A stretch of 64,000 bases of DNA from Cladorrhinum sp. PSN259 (GCA_033725935.1 MU867061.1:1178001-1242000), one strand, 5' to 3'; counted from the stretch's first letter, positions 9,747 through 22,000 are shown. Numbers and translations: made by a program. The notes: generated by a model from the letters alone, not told the origin.

Positions 9747-11276
9747 TATGAAAAACTAAGAGTTGCAAAAAAACAAAAAAAGAATCGTAGTGACTCGGGC
9801 TGTTCAAGTTTGATCATCGCTAGTTAATTGGCGATGACGGCTAGATGCGTCGGCAGAATTTCCCGTTACTGTTGCAGTTTCATGTTGCTCCGGGCGGCAA
9901 AGAATGCGTGCGTTCAGTGTCGTGAAAAAGGCAGTGATGTGCAGGGGTCATCGCCGTTGAGCGTCGCCCAAAACGGAAATCCTTGTATCAGACTCTGCAA
10001 CCGCACCCCCTGACCCTGACTCTCTCCCCTGAGATCTGCAAAACCACAACCAAAGAATTCGTAGGGAAGTTTGTCTGAGCGTCTAACGATACAAGAACTT
10101 ATAGGAATTGGAAACCGGAATTCGATGTGTATAACCGCTCGCTCCAGCCTCCCGAAGAACCTGACTCGCTCGATGCAGGTTTCGAATCAACCCAGGGCGG
10201 TGTTTTTTCCCCCCTTTTTTCGTTTTTTCTTTTCTGTTTATCGCATTTTGAATTGGAGCTGAAAGCTAAGAGCACGCCCGAAAATGCATATGGAGATAAA
10301 AGCGCTGCAGTTCCTTGCTGGCCGTGAAAGGGTCAGTAGTTCGGAAGCCAACCAGGTCGCGATATACCCAACCCTTCCTTGGCAAAAATCGTAAAACAAG
10401 TGCTTGGCATTAAGTACCTCTTTGTGATACGTACCATCTAGAGGTATCTCTAATGAATGCTGGTACTCCGCAAGTCAAGCCAACCATTTATTTACCCGGA
10501 GCTTATTCCCAGCTGTCCACGCTCCAGTGGTCAGCATGGTTCCCGTACAGTCCATGTTATATACCGCCCTACATGTGAGGTTCTCTCCTGATGGCGACGC
10601 AAGATGACATGAAGGAACTAGAAAGAGTCAGCTGTAGTGGTCCGAAGTGAGGAACTTGACTGCAGCGAAGGAAGTGAATTGCATGGCGGGCTTTCATCTC
10701 ATTTATGTACAGGTACATGTATATGGATCCATTACCTGGTGGAAAGAGATGCAATCCTTTTCCACCAGGTACTTCGTGAGGCAGCCAGGGCTGAAACTTT
10801 AAGACAACGTCAATCTATACTACAAGACTTGTTAACATTGACTACACCATAGGTACATCTAAAACGTAAGACATTCTTAAATGAATTAATACTTAAAGAC
10901 GTTAACAGGTTGAAAAGGCTTTAAGCCTATATATTTAAGCTATTAAATCACACCGATTTTTAAGCTTAAAAGTTGTCTTTTAGGATTTCAAAAACGATGT
11001 GTTGCTGAAATGGTTGATGTAACTTCTTCTTTATTTTATTTTTATCTTTAGGAAAAAGTAGTCTGGGCCAGGGTTATATAGGGAGACTATTGTGTGGGTT
11101 AACAAGTATTATAGTGTGAGCTAACAGTCTCAACTTCAATATCTGCGTGCAGAGTATCACGTGTGATAGAATAAAGTTCAAAAGATAACGCATAAAGTGG
11201 AAACCGGGAGCCACATACACATGAATGCAAGCTGTCCTCATGAATCGTTTAAATTTGCATTGGTTGCTATTCCAGT
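9747..11276. other. gene-poor, partly AT-rich stretch
   Basis: No gene supported. Bases 10,850-11,030 are strongly AT-rich and TA-rich, which in a Sordariomycete suggests repeat-induced point mutation of an old repeat; I could not compute a RIP index. The segment leads directly into the reverse transcriptase relic. Confidence 0.5.
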
Positions 11277-11592
11277 TTCGACCTGAAGCATCATGGCTAC
11301 TGGGCTGTGCCCTTACACCCTGATGACCGTCACATCTTTGCTTTCGAGCCTCCCGGATTTCCCCAACTCCAGCCTACAAGGATGCCCCAAGGCTCCCAAA
11401 AGTCAGGGTTCAGCTTTGCTGAGCTGATGAAGATCACTCTGGGTCCTAACCCCCATCCTCAGCCTGCAGTGAGCGCTCACTGCTCCACCCCGTCACCAGA
11501 GATGGACTTCCGGACACAGTGTTCTATATGGATGACATTTGGGCAATTCACACTGACTTTGCTGAACAATGGGCTTTTGTCAAAGATCATCT
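11277..11592 (+). pseudogene. Ty3/gypsy-like reverse transcriptase relic
   Basis: The first frame reads like the RT palm: FDLKHHGYWAVPLHPDDRH, then FAFEPPGF, then TRMPQGSQKSGFSFAELMK. A frameshift lies after about 11,450. The catalytic FYMDDIWAIHTDF motif continues in a different frame at 11,522-11,560, followed by EQWAFVKDHL. Spacing between the two blocks is close to that of real RTs. No gag, integrase, RNase H or long terminal repeats are visible, so only a fragment remains. The AT-rich stretch just upstream may belong to the same element. Confidence 0.75.
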
Positions 11593-11689
11593 TAGTTTCT
11601 TCATCTTCATTTTTTTCGCTTCTTTTTACTCGCTCTTCTTTCTTACTCTCTCTAACGTATCAGAACAATTATTAAACAAACCTATGCAG

Positions 11690-11880
11690 GTCTGGATATC
11701 TAGCATGCGTAAAAAGAAATCTATAATACGTTAATAGAAGCTAAATAGGCGTAAATGGGAATTAGGCATGCATGAACAGAAGCTAAACAGGCGTAGAAAG
11801 GAGTCAGGAAAGCATAAACAGAAGCTAAACAGGCGTACAAATATATGAAAAAGGCACAGGAAAATATAAATTAGGTCTGT
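11690..11880. repeat. degenerate short repeat, copy 1 (about three units)
   Basis: A unit of roughly 42-45 bases built around GAAGCTAAACAGGCGTA occurs about three times (near 11,738, 11,781 and 11,821). It is preceded by GCAGGTCTGGATATCTAGCA. A similar leader and one or two diverged units recur near 59,180-59,300, so this is a dispersed family rather than a local tandem repeat. Confidence 0.65.
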
Positions 11881-12570
11881 AGCCCACCCTGCAACTTTTT
11901 GCTGAAGCAAGGTTAGTAAATAGGCCGTGTGCCGCGTTAATAAACGTTTAAGCATTATAGATTATATGCGAGTTATCAAAATCGCTACGAGGCTTTATTA
12001 TTAAGGCGGAAGCTGCGAGACACAGATAGGCAGATACCGTTCTAAGCGTTACATTCGGCGAGCCAAAATCGCTGCCATCGTAAGAGACAGTGACAAGTCG
12101 TGGCTTGGAGTACACATATAAATCATGTGTGGTGGAAAAGTAGACATGCAAAAAAGTCTTCAAAGAATTACATTGCTACCTAATTTCTGGCTAGGTGACA
12201 TTAACCATGCACTACTTCCAAGTTTCACTTTTCAGAGGAAAATTAGAAAAAAGAAAAAAAGAAGGTACTGTACATTCAGTGATCCCAAGTGAGGTAGTAA
12301 TGTAATCTACAGTAAAACCTTTCGTATTATCTTTTTTACCCATTTGTACATTTACAAATATGTACAAAACAATCATGACTTTCTAGCAAAAGAAAAAGAA
12401 AAAGAAAAAACCCCCTTTTTGCAATTCACAGCTGATGAGTAAATAAAACACGACATATTTTTTATTCTTCCTCGTCCAAACAACTCCTCCGTTTAGTCCT
12501 CACCAACTCCATAGATACGACCTGACAAACTCAACTGCGCAACCGCTTCAGTAGTACTCAATACTTTACT
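11881..12570. other. gene-free stretch, includes 3' flank of the dioxygenase gene
   Basis: No reading frame with family resemblance. The last few hundred bases are the AT-rich 3' flank of the intradiol dioxygenase gene. Confidence 0.5.
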
Positions 12571-13743
12571 TTAGTTGTTATACTCCTCCTGCTGAGGGAC
12601 GGGAGGCTCGCCGCGGCGGATGGCGGGTGGTGGGCCGCCGGTAGGGAAGGGGAAGGGAGGGAGGCCGGTACCCCAGGGAGGAGGACCGCCGGGACCACCC
12701 GGACCGGCGTTGGGATTGGCAACGCCCCCTTCCTCGTACAAGAACACGGCAGGGCTGATCTTGTTGGACAGGGTGGTGTCGACGCCGAAAGCGAGCCAAG
12801 CGAATAGGCCGTCCTCGATCTTGTCTCCGAGGAGGACGTACTCCATGACGGGGTCGACTCCCGCGATGGCCGACTCCCCGGCCATGATGGAGTCCTGGCT
12901 GTTGAGCAGCAGGGACTGCTTGTTGGTGTTGTAGGGCGCAGTCTTCTCGACCTCGTAGATAAGGGCCTGGTCGAAGAATGCCTGGCCGATGTGGCTGGCG
13001 TAGATGTCGTTGCCGATGGTCTTGTTGGCCTGGAGGGTGGCGTTGGCGTGGGCCATCAGGTGGATGTGGCTGGTGCGTCCGGTGTAGTGGCCGGGGAAGA
13101 TGGTCTCGAAGCGGGCGACGCCGTCCTCGTCGGTGGGCTGGATGCCGCGGAGCCAGGTGTTGTTGATGTTGGCCCCGTCCGAGGTGTCGCCGTTGCCGCC
13201 GGAGATGACGCCGCCGTAGACACCCGTGGCATTGCAGGCCCAGATCTCGACGTAGAGGTTGGGGACCGGCTCGCAGGTGTTGACGTCGACGACTTGGTAG
13301 TCGAGGATCAGCTCGACACCCTCCTGGTCCTCGATGAGGTTCTCACGGACGTACTCGCCGCCGACGTAATAGGGTCCCTGGGTGGCATCGGGGGTGAGGA
13401 TGCACGAGTTGAAGCCGGCGAAGAGAGTGGCGGCGTCGGTGTTGGGAGTGTATCCCAGGGTGGTCTTGTTGTGGTCGGTCTTCAGGACGGTATCAAAGTC
13501 TCTCTTCTTGATAGCGCGCCTCTGGCGAGCCTGCTCAATGCGGGCCTGACGTCTGTCAATGTTGCGGGTATCGAGACCGCGAGCCTTGAACTTGTCGGCG
13601 CAGTGGGCGAGGGAAGTTCTCTTGGCGTTGGTGAGGTAGTCACGGCGCTCAGCAGCCTCGTGGGCAACATCGTGGCCGGGATGAGCCGAGACGAATCCGC
13701 TCAGAAGGGCGAGGCCAGTCGCGGCGGCCTTGGTGAAATGCAT
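12571..13743 (-). CDS. secreted intradiol ring-cleavage dioxygenase
   Basis: A 390-residue single-exon protein with a clear signal peptide (cleavage likely after FVSA, residue 20). The N-terminal 90 residues are basic, with dibasic sites as in a propeptide. The non-haem iron(III) dioxygenase domain spans about 95-330. By comparison with catechol 1,2-dioxygenases the iron ligands are Tyr176 (GVYGG), Tyr220 (FPGHY) and His226/His228 (TSHIH). The C-terminus is Gly/Pro-rich and probably disordered. Extracellular members of this family open catecholic rings from lignin or plant phenolics; the exact substrate cannot be read from the sequence. A TATA-like element lies about 100 bases upstream. Confidence 0.93.
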   Translation of the reverse strand: MHFTKAAATGLALLSGFVSAHPGHDVAHEAAERRDYLTNAKRTSLAHCADKFKARGLDTRNIDRRQARIEQARQRRAIKKRDFDTVLKTDHNKTTLGYTPNTDAATLFAGFNSCILTPDATQGPYYVGGEYVRENLIEDQEGVELILDYQVVDVNTCEPVPNLYVEIWACNATGVYGGVISGGNGDTSDGANINNTWLRGIQPTDEDGVARFETIFPGHYTGRTSHIHLMAHANATLQANKTIGNDIYASHIGQAFFDQALIYEVEKTAPYNTNKQSLLLNSQDSIMAGESAIAGVDPVMEYVLLGDKIEDGLFAWLAFGVDTTLSNKISPAVFLYEEGGVANPNAGPGGPGGPPPWGTGLPPFPFPTGGPPPAIRRGEPPVPQQEEYNN

Positions 13744-13838
13744 CGTGAGGATATTGACCAGCTTCTTTTCTCCGGTCTTGCTGATGTCTGGGCACTGCAG
13801 AACTGGAAGTGGGAAGAGATGGGCTCTTGGCCCTTCTA

Positions 13839-13847
13839 CTTATACAT
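13839..13847 (-). promoter_or_regulatory. TATA-like element upstream of the dioxygenase gene
   Basis: On the minus strand the sequence TGTATAAGTAG lies about 100 bases before the dioxygenase start codon, a usual place for a fungal TATA box. Motif evidence only. Confidence 0.4.
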
Positions 13848-15225
13848 GTCGTCGACCTCACCTTCAGGGTTCAGTTCCGTGCCTTGTCCCTGGAAGAATT
13901 CAAATAGGCAAGTCGCACCGAGGTCGACTACCGACTTAACCGTTTGGCGAGGGAATGATGCAGCCAAGTCGATCACATTGGACCTATCAAAGGTTCCTCG
14001 AAACAAATCGAGCGAACTTGGATCCCAGCTAGAGTCTTCTCCAGTGTTCTACCTTGGTTGGGGTTCATAGTGGATTAAGGGGTTAACCTGGACGCGCAAG
14101 CTCTGTGGGGGCGGACGTGGGTCCGGGAGTTACAGCTTAGCCCTCCCACTTCCCGAGGGGGGCAGCAGGGGTTCGAAGAAGGTTGAGAGATGCGGGTAAA
14201 CAAATGGTTACACGCCGCCAAGTGATGCCCCACATACCCGGTGGTGATCTGTCCGGCCAGAGATGAAGAACGCTTTTTGAGAAAACTTCACCTGCCAGCT
14301 TCAAACTTGGAGATGCTTCAGACAGTCTGCTGAGACCCGCTCGTTGGTTGTATCGAATGGCCGCCATCAGTTAGGCACGCGATAGTGGAGAGTTACATGT
14401 GTTATCAGGTGCGTGGTTGTTTATGTTATAACCCCCTTGGGTCTTAATATGCACAATCAACCATGATCAACTGCCTTGCCGTAATACCCTTCATTATTTT
14501 TAATTGTTTGACAAGCCATAAATGGGTTCTAGAAGATGGGATGACGACTAGGTACCATGCATCCGGCAGGTTTGTGTTGATCAATAACTGGAAACAACAT
14601 AGATACAATGCCCCTTTTTGCAATAGATTTGATGATGCGTCTTTGCTTTGCTTGAAACAAATTTTCACCCTGGGTGCACAGGCATTGTGCCGAGTCCAGA
14701 AAAGACTTATTGGTGGGGCAAGGAGAAAAGGACACAAAGGTACATGTGCATCCTCGGACGCATGGCTTAAAAAAGAAGTATGCAAGAAAAATGCTTGCAG
14801 CTGTGCATAAATAGTTATCTCCATCCACATCTGGTGGAGGGGCGAACTCGTCATCATGTTTCCTCTCACTCATGCAGACACGTAATATGGCAAAAGGATG
14901 CCCGGCTGCGCAAGGACTAATCCATGCCAAGGGCGAAACAAGGTGATCTTTCAGTTGTTGACCATGGTATGAGGAGACCAGAGTTTGTGGGGGAAAAAAA
15001 AATTGATCTACATTAACATTGCACCTTTATTTTGCTTCTGTACTCTAATAGATGTACCTTGACACTCGCAATTCATCCCAATCTTGGCCCCAAAAAAGGG
15101 CTATCCAATCCAATTTCAGCCTGGAATTGGATTGAGTGAAATTTTTGAGAGCCTTGGTTGACCGCTTGCCCCAGGACCTGCTAACTTCATATTGGTTGTC
15201 TGCCATCATCAGTAACCTCAGCACC
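13848..15225. other. gene-free stretch, includes dioxygenase promoter
   Basis: About 1.4 kb. Overlapping frames at 14,444-14,930 on both strands have cysteine-rich, random-looking translations and are not supported. No repeat or RNA gene recognised. Confidence 0.5.
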
Positions 15226-15584
15226 TCAGCTGATCACTGGGCCATTCCGAAAGCTTATCAAAGGACTGAACATGGGCCTGGGGGACGGCTTTATGTTCAT
15301 AGCGCGTAACATCGTGGTACGGGTGGTGTTCTTAGTAGCCACCAGCAATATATCCGGCCGTCCATAGTAGAAACGACACCAAATGCCAGCATGAGTAAGA
15401 TGGGGCACATTTTGAACGATTCGTTTGGCAATACCTTTGAGAGAGTCCCCCAAGCAATGGGTGTGGTTAGCTGAATCCTGGGTTCCCATGTCCAACAAGG
15501 TGGCTTGGCCCAGGGCAAATTCCAGTCGGCGCAAGTGCGGCATATTGTTGAGCGTCTTAATGAATTCACCAACCGCGCGCTTCT
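15226..15584 (-). pseudogene. 3' fragment of an F-box/LRR-type gene, inverted paralogue of the neighbour
   Basis: The open stretch encodes VGEFIKTLNNMPHLRRLEFALG, then DSLKGIAKRIVQNVPHLTH in the same order and spacing as TEFANIVKNMTRLRRLMFNLD and DSLECITEQLATTAPQLTH near the C-terminus of the F-box protein encoded at 16,130-17,564. The frame is entered through a plausible acceptor (TTCTAG near 15,585). No F-box or N-terminal half could be found upstream, and the C-terminal end differs. It therefore looks like a truncated, inverted duplicate rather than a full gene, though a spliced short gene is possible. Confidence 0.55.
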
Positions 15585-16129
15585 AGAAGTTCAGATGAAA
15601 GCCGGCGTGTTAGTGGGGAAGTGTTCCGGTTCTAGTTGCAGGTGGGCTCGCTGTTCAACTTACCCGGTCTTTCCTTGTGGCTTCCAGTTCTGGGCCTCGA
15701 GTCTCTGTCCGTCTCCATATTTCGAGATAGTGTTCATCCATGGAAAGGACGACAGGAAGGATGAAGCAGAGGCAGGCGGCAGATTAAGGTTGTGCGGCAC
15801 AAATTCGTCTCCCACCACAACATTTTAAGTTGAGCCCTTTCCTGTTGAGCACTGCTGATAACCGGTTCCAGCATCCGATTGTATTTGGCTGGGCAAGGAC
15901 CGCTCACAGACCTGTGCCTTCCAAGAAAGTCAGACATCGACGAGTTGGTGGTTGCCAGGACACTCGCTTGCAGTCTAGCCCACGTGGGCCATGTCACGCC
16001 TTCCAATGATTGTCGAAGACTGCCAGGCGTCAACTTTGGAAGTTCTCATACCAGATGTTCCACCACGCAAAGCCCACATTTTCATCTGTCTCCCCAGGAT
16101 CTTGGACTTTACATTCACATAATCGAAGC
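15585..16129. other. gene-free stretch between inverted F-box copies
   Basis: Contains the upstream region of the F-box gene. Frames on the minus strand do not extend the homology of the paralogue fragment. Confidence 0.45.
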
Positions 16130-17564
16130 ATGGGTACTGTACGCCGGAAACTGCCGATCAACGACAAATGCCAGCGCAAGGTCGAAGACCAGTGGTACCC
16201 GCAGCAGCCGCCCAGACACGCAAAATCGACGAAAACAACTTGGAAGCCGCGTAAGCTACGGAGATCAGCCCGAACTCGAAGCCGTCCGATCCCAGCACCC
16301 CTTTTTGGTCTCCTTCCGCAGGAGATTTACGATGACATCGCGACATACCTCGAGGCCCCCGATCTTTGTGCCTTGTACATGGTTTCCAGAAAATTAAGGT
16401 ACAGCTTCACAGCCTCCCGCTGGCATACAGTGACGTTTTCCGGCTTTCGTCCACGACAGATGTCCCAATCGATCCAGACATTTATTGTCACCGGAACTGT
16501 AAGCGCGTACCAACAATATATCAGGTAAGTGTAGGATGGGAATATCACACTTGAGGAGCGTAAAGTGCTGATTATTCAGGGCGGCAAAGTTCTGTCCTGG
16601 TCTCGAGGATGAGGGTGCTTCCTCGGACTCCCACAACGACTTCAATCTGCCAGCTTGGATCTACATCGCCTTGTCCATGCTGAAGAACCTCCGGCATCTG
16701 ACACTTGATCTAGCAATATTCGGATCAGGAAATGATAAACTGTCGGACATCGAGACGCTTGGCGAACTGATCTTACCGTCGAGGGCCCGCTTTAAAGAAT
16801 TCAGGTTCCCGCACTGGAATGAATATATGCACCTACGCTCTCTACGTATCGTGGTCCCATCGTTTTGGCGGAGCTCCTCTCTAACCAAAGCAATCAACTT
16901 CCTTTGCTGGGCTATCTGTTTTCGTTCTTGTCAGCTCGAAGTACTGGACCACGGCAGCGATGACTTCGTCCCAATCTCACAAAATTTTCACTTGACGAAC
17001 AAGAGCCCGCTGAAAAGGCTCCAAGCCTCGTATAAATGGAACGGGCAGGCGGTATTAGCCCCTATGAAGTTTGTGCAGACAATCTCAGAGCATCACAGGC
17101 ACCTTGAGTGGTTGCATATTGGAGAATATCACGATTATACGAAAGAGAGGGCTAGTTGGAAACGGAGGACGAGGGCTTTCTACAATGCTGCCCAGTTGCC
17201 CGGTGCCATGACCGAGTTTGCCAACATCGTCAAGAACATGACTCGACTGCGCCGCCTCATGTTTAATCTTGACGAGGGGACCGTCTGCGCCTTGGCAAAT
17301 CGTGTTATCAAGGGTCGCAGGGAGCGTTTGAAGGACTCCCTAGAGTGTATCACTGAACAACTGGCGACTACTGCTCCGCAGCTTACCCACGTTTCTATCT
17401 CGTCTATCGGTCCTCATTACGTGGCATGGACGGTTGCCGTCAGGAGTGGAGCGGCTGGATCGCTCCGCATGCAGACATTCGAGGGCGAGAGGAGGGATGA
17501 GAATGGAAATCTTCATCCACCCCCTGATCGGAGCGGCTGGCCATGGAACCGATTGATAGACTGA
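16130..17564 (+). CDS. F-box protein
   Basis: Two exons, 16,130-16,524 and 16,580-17,564, joined over a 55-nt intron (GTAAGT...TTCAG), give 459 residues. The start at 16,130 is the last in-frame ATG before a basic linker; the frame is open further upstream to 16,010. An F-box lies at about residues 55-95 (LFGLLPQEIYDDIATYLEAPDLC is its core, followed by SRKLRYSF). The rest has leucine-rich, LRR-like spacing (NLRHLTLDL, HLRSLRIVV, RHLEWLHIG, LRRLMFNLD, PQLTHVSIS) without strict repeats. Such proteins select substrates for SCF ubiquitin ligases; the target is unknown. A partial paralogue lies inverted just upstream. Confidence 0.85.
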
Positions 17565-19068
17565 TTAGGTTGTTTTTGGGGCTTTGCTCTAATGAAAACG
17601 GGATGCAAGCAACATACGTGTATAAAAATGTACAAAGAAGCATTATTCGGGAAGCTGTATAAGTGAAACAGCGAAACAGGAACTATAGATCCTAAGAGAT
17701 ATTACCAGCGTTGGCATCAATTAGATTAACTAAGGGAAATCTGTATTAATAAACTTCCATCCCGCTTCGTTTGCTAGTCCGATACTGAAAGTAGCGATGT
17801 TTTATCCACTTCAAAAGCATTCAGTTCAATAACTAAATCACCACGTTGAATCAACCAAATAAAAACCAAAAAAAAACCACAAAGGTAAAAACTCTAGATC
17901 TTTCTGTCAGATTACCTTTTTGACCTTTTATTTTTAGGTGGACGTGCGGGGATTGACATATACCAGCTACAAATTTACCCAACCACAATGATAGATGCCA
18001 CAACCCCATTAGGGAATGCGCCAAAACAGCCCTGAGCGGTTCTTGATTTCTGTCGTTTAGCACTTATCCATTTCGCCACGGCGATGTTAGCATAAAGCGT
18101 ATTCTAGGTTATTGAAGCTAAATAAAATGGTGATGGGTACCTATGTAGCATGATCTGACTGGTCCGGCGGCGGCACATGTTCACATCGTTGAAATGCTAG
18201 ATTTTTGAGCACAAGATTCGAGCATTGACGCAGTTTTTGTTTAGCATTAGAATAAATGAACAAGATAAATGTTCCTTTGGATGGTATTGCGGCGGCAATG
18301 GGGGGGAGTCAGCTTGGCAACAGAAGATTGGCACCAGACCAGACGGCAACCACCGTCCTATATGCTGTTTTTTTTTGTATAAAGTGCCGCCCCTTTGCGT
18401 AAACTACTTATGTACTCAATTTCGGCCAATCCAAGAGTTCTGAGATTTTGCGTTTATTATTCGAAAACATTTGAAATTGAATTTTGCCTTGAAATTAATT
18501 TGTTGGAGTTGTTGAAAAAAATAAAAATTTGGTCGGCATCTTTGTCATGAGGATTTGAGCACGCAACGGTTTCAGTTGGTCTATAAAAAAGAAGTCGGGG
18601 AGACCCAACAACAACAAGCACTGGGAACACTTTGTCAAAAAGATGGTTTCCCTAAGGACATCAGGTTATTCGGGTCTTATAACGTCCAGAGAATGTTGCG
18701 GTCACCATGATGCAGGGATTACCGCAGGGATACGGGAGAGCAGAATTCTTCATATTCATACATGTGAAATAGATCTATGAAAGGATCTTAGGGACAGAAT
18801 CAACCAACACTTTTGACACTCTCCAAGAAGATCATTATCGAATAAGTGTATTCTCAGTGCAATGGTGTGATCTGACCCCCCTTATCGAGTGGCCATGATA
18901 TTTTTATGACAATTTTGGAGACGACGGCAAGTAAAAGTAAAATGGTTAGTTTTGGTGGGTGATGGTTTTGCCACTTTTCAACATATACATGTATAAGCTA
19001 ACAAGCAAATTCGTTCATTATCATCAAAAGTCCAACTAACCTTCACTATGTAGTATTCCAGCCGTATC
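17565..19068. other. gene-free stretch carrying the left flanking repeat
   Basis: No intact gene. Bases 17,950-18,270 match a segment on the other side of the following gene pair and are listed separately. Confidence 0.5.
17950..18270 (-). repeat. left copy of a diverged direct repeat (decayed ORF)
   Basis: On the minus strand this aligns over roughly 300 bases with 27,090-27,365. Shared blocks include TTTATCTTGT, ATGTGCCGCCG, ATCACCATT and CATCGCCGTGG in the same order. The right copy carries an open frame of 148 codons; here that frame is broken, with an extra piece near 18,140. Both copies have the same orientation and lie outside the CHAT/phosphorylase gene pair. Confidence 0.6.
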
Positions 19069-22000
19069 TTACACGCCAAAGTGAATATAAGGAACCCAAT
19101 AAGCATTTTTCAGTCCAAGCCCCGGATTTACCCCCTCCGCAGCTCTCGCCGCCTGTTCCTTCTCAACCCATCCATCCCGTAACACTCTCACGGCTCGATG
19201 GAGCCCTTGGCAGACAGCCAGGTCTGTCATTCCTTCCTTACATATCGTCTGATAAAATATTTCCGCTACATCCGCATGGTGTCTGTCTGACACCACCCAC
19301 AGCGCCCCAACAGCATGCCGGAAGCCCGCGAGCTGGAATGCGCTGACGAGATGGATACCCTCGTCGGCAAGTTTCTTTGCCTCGTCGGCTCCCGTTGGGC
19401 GAGCCGAGAGGTAGGCAAGAAACGGAGGGTTCTCCTGGAGCTTATGGTCGCGGAGATCGTCGACGGTCAGCAGGTTCGTCTCCCAGTCTTCGAGGAGCAA
19501 ACAGCTTCGCGAAGGTTCCGTTAGGTCTGACCGCCCGTAGCCCGCAAAGTGGAATATCCGGCAAGACTGTAGGTGGCGTAGAACATCATCTTTATACAAA
19601 GTCGGTCTGATAGGCTCCATCTGAAGCTCCGGCCAGAGGCGATTTAGCCTTTCAGCTTCATCCAAAACGAATGGAAGGCTCCCATTTCCTACGAAGCCTG
19701 GTGTCTGGTTCATAGCAATAAGTAGAGCATTATTAGATGTAGGCCGCGTATAGTTGCGACTATGGTGTCGGCGCGCATGTAATAACGCTGTAACTGACGA
19801 CGCATACGACGACATGACTCTGTCTAGGACTGTCTCGCTAGAACGTTGCGTATGGCGTCCCGCTGCATGAAGCGGCAGCTGGTTGAGGAGTCCTGTAGGA
19901 ACCCACCATATACGGGGCCAATTGTTACCGGAGATAGGATTATAGAGTGCCAATGCTTCCAGAACTGGGCAACAGATGACATCCCAGAGCCACTCTAGCA
20001 CTGGGATTATACGGAACGTGTCCGCTGAACCGGATAATCGTAGATTCCGAGCTCGTTCTTTGACCTCATTCAGGTTCAATCCGGGTAATTCTACCACGCG
20101 GATCTGATTACGTTCAACCAAGAACGCGTCGCATCGATAAGAGCTCAGATTGACCACAACAATGGGGTCAGGATCAGCCGCAGCTTTCATCTCATCCGCA
20201 GTTGGCGGAAGGAGAAAGTTCCTGAATCCAGGCTGAGTACGAATCCTTAGAAGAATATCGCTGAATTGCTGATCAAGTATGCGGCGTTGTCTCGCTTGTG
20301 ACTCCCAGGGCGGTTTATTAGAGTTAGAAATCGGAGGGGTCAACGTGTCTGCTGGCTTGTCCAGCTTGTCTCGAAGGGCTATGAATTCGTTTGCCAAATT
20401 AAGGTGCTGCTGTTTAAGATCCGAGATATCTTTGTTCATCCCCATCATCAGGCCCGCAATAACATTGCGACCATGTTCGAGGAGTCGCAAAGCGCGGTAA
20501 GCTTCATTCCCCGCATATAAAGCCGCGGATGCCGCCAGGGAAGCTAAGCCGGCGAAGTTCCCCAGTATATGCTGCTTGTCCGTATTACGAAGTATATTTG
20601 GGCTTACGGTAGGGAGGAGATACACAATTTCCTCCAGCAATAGGCTCGCCTCTGTCCATCTAGACTCGGGGGCAAGAAGATAAGCGGCGTTCTCAGCCAA
20701 GCGAATACGAATAGATGGAGCCGCGGCACAACAATTCCAGCCTTCTATATACGAGGAGAGTGCACGGTCGATATCTGCTAGCGAATTGGTACGCTGAAAT
20801 CGGCTATAGAGCAATTTTCCAAGGTTATCCAAATAAATAGCTCGGTCGAGGCGATCTTTAGGCGTAGCGCCTACTGCCATCTCCGCAGCCTCGACAGCAC
20901 TATCGAGGACATTTAACGATCCATTGATCTTGAATATCCTGCCGAGCCAGGTTCCGAGGTTATCCAAATAAATAGCTCGATTAGGGTCGTCTTCAGGCGT
21001 AGTGTCTACTGCCATGTTCGCAGCATCGACAGCACGGTGAAGGTCGTCTAGCAATCCAGTACGATCAAATCGTCTGCCGAGCCAGTTTCCGAGGTTATCC
21101 AACAAGCCAGCTCGATTAGGGTGGTCTTTAGGCGTAGCGTCTACTGCCATGTTCGCAGCATCGATAGCACGGTTGAGATCATCCATCGACCTGGTCCGCT
21201 TGAATGCCCCTGACCTAACAAGCTGCTGAAAAAAGGGATCGTCCTTTGCATCCAGCTTATCGTACTGTCGAGGTATGTGGCTCAAATCTATAATCGCTTC
21301 AGAAATTTGCTCTTCGGGATTAAGCATGTGAGCTTCAGACGTTTCCTCAGTGTTATTGACAATATCTGCCACATCTGCATCTGTCATGTCTGAATCAGTC
21401 GCACTGGCTGAGAGCCCACCAGCATCTTTGGAGTCGGACGATCTTTCACTGTCGCCGATGTCCACAGAATGACTGTTGGCTTCGTCACCATCCGACTTGA
21501 AGTTGCCATCCGGCAGGGATGAGAGACGAATGGTCAAAACCATTAACATCTGCAGGTGCGCCGCAATATGGCGTGCTATAACCTTTGCGTGGGCGCCATT
21601 ACATGTCTTTCTTGCCCTGTGAACAGAAGAAGCGTCCGAGTCTGACGACGATGTGTCCAGAATCTGAGACGCAGATGTATGGGTGTTCGGGTACTTCATT
21701 TCCAATGTCATTCGTGCCATCTTGCTGCTCTCCTCTCGCAGCTGTTCCTTTTGTCGTTTCGGTGACTTTGATCGTCCGATATTTGTCCCTGGCTCCTCAT
21801 CAACAGTATAGCAACACAATAGACATTCTTTCAGTGGTCGTGGCCTCTCCATTATGCTTTGCCGTACAACAGATTGAAGTTGGCTCTCAGTAAACTGTCC
21901 GGTATGGAATTTCTTTATATGCGAATGGAGGCTTTGTGGGTCAATGTAAACGTCGCCGGCGTCGAACACCACACATACCCACCCAGGGCTTGGGAAAAAC

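Noticed and set aside
10080..10215. Possible tRNA on the plus strand ending in a T-run (GGTTTCGAATC then TTTTTT)
   Set aside because: The B box has an extra base and no cloverleaf could be drawn upstream.
12991..14070. 359-codon plus-strand frame opposite the dioxygenase gene
   Set aside because: Antisense shadow caused by strong third-position GC bias.
14444..14930. Overlapping frames of 115-141 codons on both strands
   Set aside because: Cys-rich, random-looking translations with no motif and no splice context.
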